Shown here piece after piece: positions 19,546 through 24,565 of a stretch of DNA of 24,565 nucleotides. Below the pieces are notes generated by a model that worked only from the letters and a program-made list of their open reading frames with translations, was not told where the DNA came from and made no database searches. Position numbers and translations under genes: made by a program. The stretch comes from Saccoglossus kowalevskii. Taxonomy: Eukaryota > Hemichordata > Enteropneusta > Harrimaniidae. How positions within the stretch are numbered: the stretch's first letter is position 1; each line of letters starts with the position of its first letter. The DNA lies in assembly GCF_000003605.2 (NCBI RefSeq), contig NW_003131855.1, forward strand, positions 491,023-515,587, in the 5' to 3' direction.

Positions 19546-20416
19546 TGACTGATTGATAGCCTCAGAATTGTGTTGGTTGCTGGGACAATATATAAATACG
19601 GTGAGAATACTATTTCTTGCAATTTGCTGTGTTTTCTATGTGCTGAAACTTTCCATGCTGTTCGATGCAAGTGCCTATAGATTATCTCGCAATAACTTGT
19701 GCAGTGAACATTACATCATATAATTGTTTATGATCGATTAAACTATCGGCTATTTACAGCACATTTATTGATTCTCGTTGATGTTGTACTTGAATGCTAT
19801 ATTAATTCAGTGTTTTCTGTGTTTATGTCAGATTTGCTCTGCATGAATATTTACTGTAAGAATTTAGTGAATGTGAATTTACCCGCTTGAGGGCGCTGTT
19901 TCCTAAGTCATGTAGTTTATTGTATGCTGTATTTTACTGTATGAATTGTTATGTACAGCAATTTGCTTATTGACTGTTTTTGTTTGTTTGCAGTCAATCG
20001 TTACTTGTCATGCGATCTCGGGACTGGAATAAATTTGTTGAAAATCACATTTCTGTAAATTAGTTTCATCCATTGATAGGGAACGCATTGGCGAGACACT
20101 CAGTGACCTTCTAGTAGCAGTGAACATTTTCACGGTCACAGTACACATATTAGACGCCGGTAATCTTGGAGTTTGTTCAAAATTGCTACACACCGATGGT
20201 ATTTCTTTGATTTGGAGAAACAGAAAGGGATTGTAGGTTTTAGTGCATTACCTACAGTAGCATTAATGGATGTGGAGTTGTTGATTAAATACTTTTCACT
20301 ATTTTTAATATAATATATTTGTCATTAGCCAAGCTGTTTCCTTCACTAATATAAAAATTTATCATTTTATACCGGGATAAACTAAGTACTCACTTTAGCA
20401 AAAGCAAACATTTTTG
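19546..20416. other. ~870-bp block present in copy 2 only, nature unknown
   Basis: Copy 1 reads CCTAATCC-AAAAACGTGTGTATGAA (about 9959-9984). Copy 2 has the same flanks separated by about 870 bases. The block contains a TATATAAATA string near its start, a very good splice-acceptor shape (TTTTTGTTTGTTTGCAG, ending 19993) and AATAAA at 20028-20033 soon after it, which together resemble a terminal exon. No open frame of note, no inverted termini and no target duplication were found. It could be an insertion of gene-derived DNA, an unrecognised repeat, or ancestral sequence lost from copy 1. Confidence 0.6.
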
Positions 20417-20580
20417 AAAACGTGTGTATGAAATGTTTGATCATCTATTATCGCGCTTTTATTCAGTGGCTTTAAAATTTGTGTTACATGGAGCTTACTT
20501 AACATTCGATATATTTATAATACATGAGTTTCAACATGACTATATTTATTACTATACGATATGATGACAATGACATTGAC

Positions 20581-21515
20581 AATTATAATGACAACAATTC
20601 AAACAGTGAAACAATTACAATAGTAAAGTTTGAAATACTAATAAAAGCATGTAATACTTAAACAGACGGCTAAACTCAGTGTCCTATTATGGAGCAGCCT
20701 ATGTGATAATCAAACGTCAATAACATTTTAATTTTTTAAACAAATTTTTGTGGTTTCTTTATTGCCAGATTGAAACTGTTATTGCAATTCCGGCTTAGTA
20801 ATCAAGGTTGTAGCAGATCATATGTTGTATCAATTGAATTTCGACATTGAAGCATCATACTTTCCAATCAATATAGCAAAATTGTTTCGTTTCACTTTCT
20901 TTGATTTACAAAAATGATAACAGCATAAACAACGAAATATTAACAATGGGTAAAGTAAAATCTGTGATTTTATTAAAGCAAGCTATACTTAAACTGAACC
21001 TGTATTATAGACCTGTATTATGTTTCGTCAAGATTCAATATTAAACATATCTCAAAATTCATTAGTCCTGTTTCAACAGAATGTATTAAATTGAACAATT
21101 ATAATAACAACAATTCGAATAACTGTGAAACCGTTGCAATAGTAACGTTTGAAATACTAATAAAAACATGTAATACTTAAACAGACAGATAAACTCAGTG
21201 TCCCATTGTGGAGCAGCTTATGTGATAATCAACGTCAATAATATTTTAATTTTTTAAACAAAGTTTTGTGATTTCTCTATTTCCAAATTGAAACTGGTTA
21301 TTGCAATTCCGGCTTAGTGATCAAGGTCATAATATGTTGTATCAATTGAATTTCGACATTGAACATCATATTTTCCAAGCAATATAGCAAAATTGTTTCG
21401 TTTCCCGTTCGTTGATTTAAAAAAAGTACAGTAAAATCTGTGATTCAAGATTCAATGTTAAGTCATATTATCTAAAATTCATTTGCATGGTTTTAACAGA
21501 ATGTATTGAGTTGAG
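20581..21515. repeat. tandem duplication of the Gal3ST 3' region inside copy 2
   Basis: 20581-21096 and 21097-21515 are two diverged versions of the sequence found once in copy 1 at about 10150-10675. Each has GTTTGAAATACTAATAAAA, then a TGTAATACTTAAACAGAC string, CTCAGTGTCC and TTTCGACATTGAA. The start-to-start offset is 516 bp. The first unit ends in ACAGAATGTATTAAATTGA, which corresponds to the last coding codons of the gene, so the duplication junction lies just inside the old reading frame. ATTGA-like bases at both edges suggest microhomology. The second unit has since lost about 100 bp. Confidence 0.85.
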
Positions 21516-22664
21516 CCTCGCGGATAAGTCGCCCATAACTGGCATTCTGAGAAGGTCACATATTTCATCATTATATTTTTTTACAGAACATCTGCTTGTG
21601 ATCCACGTTTGTGTATAACGAAAAATGTTTGAATCATTTCCGAAATTGCCGTTGTAGTTGTAAATTTTATGCCAGAGTGTCTTATTAAAATATTCATAAA
21701 ATCTAATATCATTACCCAATTTATATGCGAGTACTTCCTCCATGTTGCTGGTGATGTGCTGAGGTTTCCTTCCGTATACCTTTTATGAATAATATACAAT
21801 ATCATCGAACGTCCAGCACATCATCTGTTTCAAAAGCAGAAGAGACTCTTCCATGTATTCCGTAATCATGACTAAATTGTACTCTTCGTCATATGCCAAC
21901 AACCTTTTTTCCAGATCCTTTATCTCATTATGTCCTAATTGATTCAGAAAAGATTTTACAAAACGATCAACATTTTTGCGATAATTTATGTTTGTCAGGA
22001 ATTTTTAATTTATTCGTTCTTTCCTCCATCTTGAGATATTCCATCAGGGCACTGTCTTTCTGTTTCCTTCGTGTTGTCTTTGCGTTTCTTCTGTGAAGGT
22101 GTGTGGCTACTCTTATTACAAAGAACAACTTGGTCCGTGTTTCTCCATCTGATTATATAAGACAATATTAAATAAAAAAGTGGGATGTCTGTAAATACTG
22201 AGGTGTATAATATTGTGGTCAACAATTCACTTCTTTTTGGTAGCACAGTATCAACTAAGAAAGTGTTAAACTAAAACCCTGGAAATATACAATATAATCA
22301 TGTTCTTAAATGAGAGATTCTAATTGTCACTATGAATGCTTATTCAACACACCTGTTTTATTCGAACTTTTGGAACAGTGCGCTGTAGATTATCAGGATC
22401 ACGACAGCTTACAGCGGTGAAGCATGTTTATACTTTCGTAGGTTTAGCTGTATTTTCGACCCCGCGCCTCAAGTAATAATTGCTTCATTCACCAGTAATT
22501 GTGTATAATGGTTAGGTAGATTTCACTATATTGTCCCACATGCGACACTCACCTTTCGTGTATATTATCACCAAGTTGATAAATATTCCTTTTTTTTAAT
22601 ACACATACACGTACAAAGCAAATATAATGCAAATAATTAGGACAAACCTAGATGCCTTCGCCAT
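21493..22664 (-). pseudogene. galactose 3-O-sulfotransferase family pseudogene (copy 2)
   Basis: Paralogue of the gene at 10654-12471, inactivated many times over. Exon 1 (ATG 22664-22662) keeps MAKA and part of the anchor, but codon 23 is TAA (22598-22596) and 10 nt are missing before its still-consensus donor (AAAG/GTGAGT). Exon 2 appears to start after ATATAATCAG at 22149; entry in phase 2 puts the basic stem in a frame that does not continue into DSALMEYLK without an indel. At about 22001-22005 a junction replaces 407 bp of copy 1 (11171-11577), removing both PAPS-binding segments. A CAA-to-TAA stop lies at 21785-21783. A 7-nt deletion near 21543 shifts the C-terminus. In the alignable 67-residue C-terminal block I count 12 replacements relative to copy 1, as expected without selection. 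No catalytic protein can be made. Confidence 0.93.
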
Positions 22665-23100
22665 CACTGGACATACAAATAACAAAGGAATAAGACTTTA
22701 TCAACTATTATAAATTGTATTATTGATATATCATCATATATGCAGAAAATTAACTAGTATAGTCAATGCGTTAGCTCATAATAAACTATAGAAAATATAT
22801 ATGTCGAACGACGTTGATATGTACGAGAGAAAATGATGATCAGTCTCGGAGCATTCACAACAATTAATCAGTAAACAAACGATATATGGTACTATGATAT
22901 CATAACTTTAAAACTGCAATTTATATTTTTGTTGGTGAAATATGGCAGAACTATTCTTGCGTAAATATGTGATTAAATCTTCCATAAGCATGACAAAGGT
23001 AATAGCAACAAGTGGATTTTGCTGGGGAATTTCATTTTGTAATGTTTTTTTCAGTTAAATTTTTGTGAAAAATGTAAACAAATAAAGTGGCGATTTGGTA

Positions 23101-23119
23101 CACGTGACTATAATGGCGG
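23101..23119. promoter_or_regulatory. paralogous E-box / ATGGCGG pair upstream of the pseudogene
   Basis: CACGTG (23101-23106) and ATGGCGG (23113-23119) match the copy-1 pair at 12807-12822, with the spacing widened from 3 to 6 bp. Both cores are intact although the gene it would serve is dead. Confidence 0.3.
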
Positions 23120-23772
23120 TTAGTTTGATAGGACGTGGAAATTAGTGACATTTTACTCGAAGTAAACAATGGTTACATTGTGAACCTGAATTGGAATTTC
23201 AGAATTTAATAAAACAAGGTGATTCCTTCAATATCCCAACATTGAGAAAACAAACACAGCATAACAAATAATACGGGAAGTGAAACGAATGGTTCGGCAG
23301 AAAAAAAAAAGAATCATTGTTAAAATAGTTGCAATGAATATTGCATATACATAGTCAGGACACGTCCATTTGACTGTTCGAGTCGCAATGAAATATGTGT
23401 ATCTGATACTATTTATTTGTAAATAGAGGGTGCCTAATATGTTGTTGAAATGCAAGGTATTAACAAATGGGCCTTTTTTTAATTTTTAAAAAAGCTCAGT
23501 ACACTCAACTCACAGGGGTAAAAACTGTGTTATTGGACGTGTATAGTGAATATTCTCGACCCTTTATATGTAATTGCCACAAATTGTAATTTATTCATTT
23601 ACCTTATACAGTACGTAGTCAGTGGGGGAGCAGTTATTGCATGGGGTGTACTCATGCAAATGTTTGCTGAATTGTTTCACGAGTTGAGTCGTTACCAAAA
23701 ATATATAGTTTCTCGAAAAAAAGATTGTCGAACAGTCTATGCATATCTTTATGTATATTATGTTTATTATAC

Positions 23773-24020
23773 ATAAAGAATGTCTCAATAGAATGACATT
23801 TCATTTAGTGTGTGGACTAGAAGTTGAACTTTCAGAGTGACGCTTTTTTGTCGACAGGTGATGTGCAATATGGATGCCAGAAAGGACACTATACACATAT
23901 TTGTACTCATATGCGCATACTACCCTCTTTCAGAACATTACGGATGTTTATGTGCAAAAAGACACACAAAATAATTATTTCTACATACATACGCGAAAAA
24001 ACCTATAGCTATTAAATAGA
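23773..24020. other. ~250-bp block present in copy 2 only
   Basis: Copy 1 goes from TATGTTTATCATAATC to TTGAACTCAGTAACG (about 13407-13436) with almost nothing between. Copy 2 has about 250 bases between the corresponding TATGTTTATTATAC and CACTCAGATTGAAATC. No inverted termini, coding frame or known repeat is recognised. Confidence 0.55.
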
Positions 24021-24565
24021 TTACACTCAGATTGAAATCAGTAATTAGATGTTTATTTATTGGAGGCCATTATAACTGCATGACCCATTGCATCATGGGT
24101 GATGTGGTCAAAATCGAAGAAGCATACAATCTTTAAAATCAACTACTATTACATATATTAGCATGATTCAGAAAACACAGAAATTCTAAACATTATAATT
24201 CTTGTATACTGGGAAATGGAGACTAGTTTGCGTCGTGACCAACGAATCTCTAGATTGGTATAGTATGTACTAGCAGAAAATGTGGGTATTCGAAATTGTG
24301 AACTACAGAAAATACCCGGATGTGTTATGAACATGGTGTAGAGCCACGCTACTAACAACGGAACATTACTAACTAATAAAACAAAGACACAAGCTCAATC
24401 AAGGGCAATAGAAACAACATATTTTAACATAAAATAATATGTGTTGTGTGAATGCTTGTAAAAACAGGGGCCTTGGTGTGTTGTGAAAATGCACATGTTC
24501 AATACTGTGGTCAATTCCATATCCCGTGCTTATTAGATAGTGGCGTCCAGCCAATGTGGCTGCGT
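24021..24565. other. right end of copy 2, non-coding
   Basis: Aligns with 13430-13755 and then with 14285-14353 of copy 1. It includes a single A-type block (24219-24345) and about 130 bases (24375-24505) with no counterpart in copy 1. No gene is seen. Confidence 0.6.

Larger units (their letters stand above)
16892..24565. repeat. segmental duplication, copy 2
   Basis: Matches copy 1 from 7649 in the same orientation and order, continuing to the window end. The offset grows from about 9.24 kb at the left to about 10.2 kb at the right because copy 2 has gained several blocks: 18141-18295, 18926-19175, 19546-20416, a tandem repeat at 20581-21515, and 23773-24020. It has also lost others, notably 407 bp inside the Gal3ST gene and about 80 bp opposite 8590-8670. 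The left junction is sharp: the bases before 16892 do not resemble those before 7649. Confidence 0.93.

Noticed and set aside
20008-20193. Minus-strand 61-codon frame in the copy-2-specific block
   Set aside because: No family resemblance or splice support; its length is within chance expectation.

Overview
The window is AT-rich, intron-bearing eukaryotic DNA, most likely from a marine invertebrate. The evidence is one animal-type Golgi sulfotransferase gene with consensus splice sites, several decayed transposable elements, a 2A-like peptide remnant of the kind found in invertebrate retrotransposons, and long non-coding AT-rich stretches. Hemichordate, cephalochordate or mollusc would all fit; the sequence alone does not decide. 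There are no rRNA, tRNA or CRISPR signals that I can support. Positions 11640-11887 are an assembly gap (Ns).

Layout. 1-3300: repeat-derived DNA plus four short exon-like segments on the + strand (1025-1093, 1793-1840, 2285-2352, 3244-3282). Their splice phases are mutually compatible, and one encodes a SUMO-interacting motif followed by acidic residues. 2888-3099 is a TA-flanked MITE. 3300-4985: no gene, but two composite CACGTG/ATGGCGG motifs. 4971-5060: a stop-bounded remnant encoding DVETNPGP, a 2A ribosome-skipping motif. 5640-7700: a decayed DNA transposase of the MULE-like type with a C-terminal SWIM-like region, broken by frameshifts and stops.

7649 to the window end: the dominant structure is a large direct segmental duplication. 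Copy 1 starts at 7649 and can be followed to about 14350. Copy 2 starts at 16892 and runs to the window end. Each copy carries a minus-strand galactose 3-O-sulfotransferase (Gal3ST) family gene. Copy 1 has a readable exon 1 (12350-12471, type II membrane anchor) and an open exon 2 (10654-11639), interrupted only by the assembly gap. Copy 2 (21493-22664) is a pseudogene: a nonsense codon and a 10-nt deletion in exon 1, a 407-bp deletion that removes both expected PAPS-binding segments, another in-frame stop, and a 7-nt deletion near the C-terminus.

Comparing the copies dates insertions relative to the duplication. Copy 2 holds a 250-bp TTAA-flanked MITE (18926-19175) whose exact empty site is in copy 1. 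It also holds an unidentified ~870-bp block (19546-20416) and an internal ~516-bp tandem duplication of the gene's 3' region. The genes do not form a pathway. The window reads as a tandemly duplicated sulfotransferase locus in transposon-rich DNA, with one paralogue retained and one decaying.
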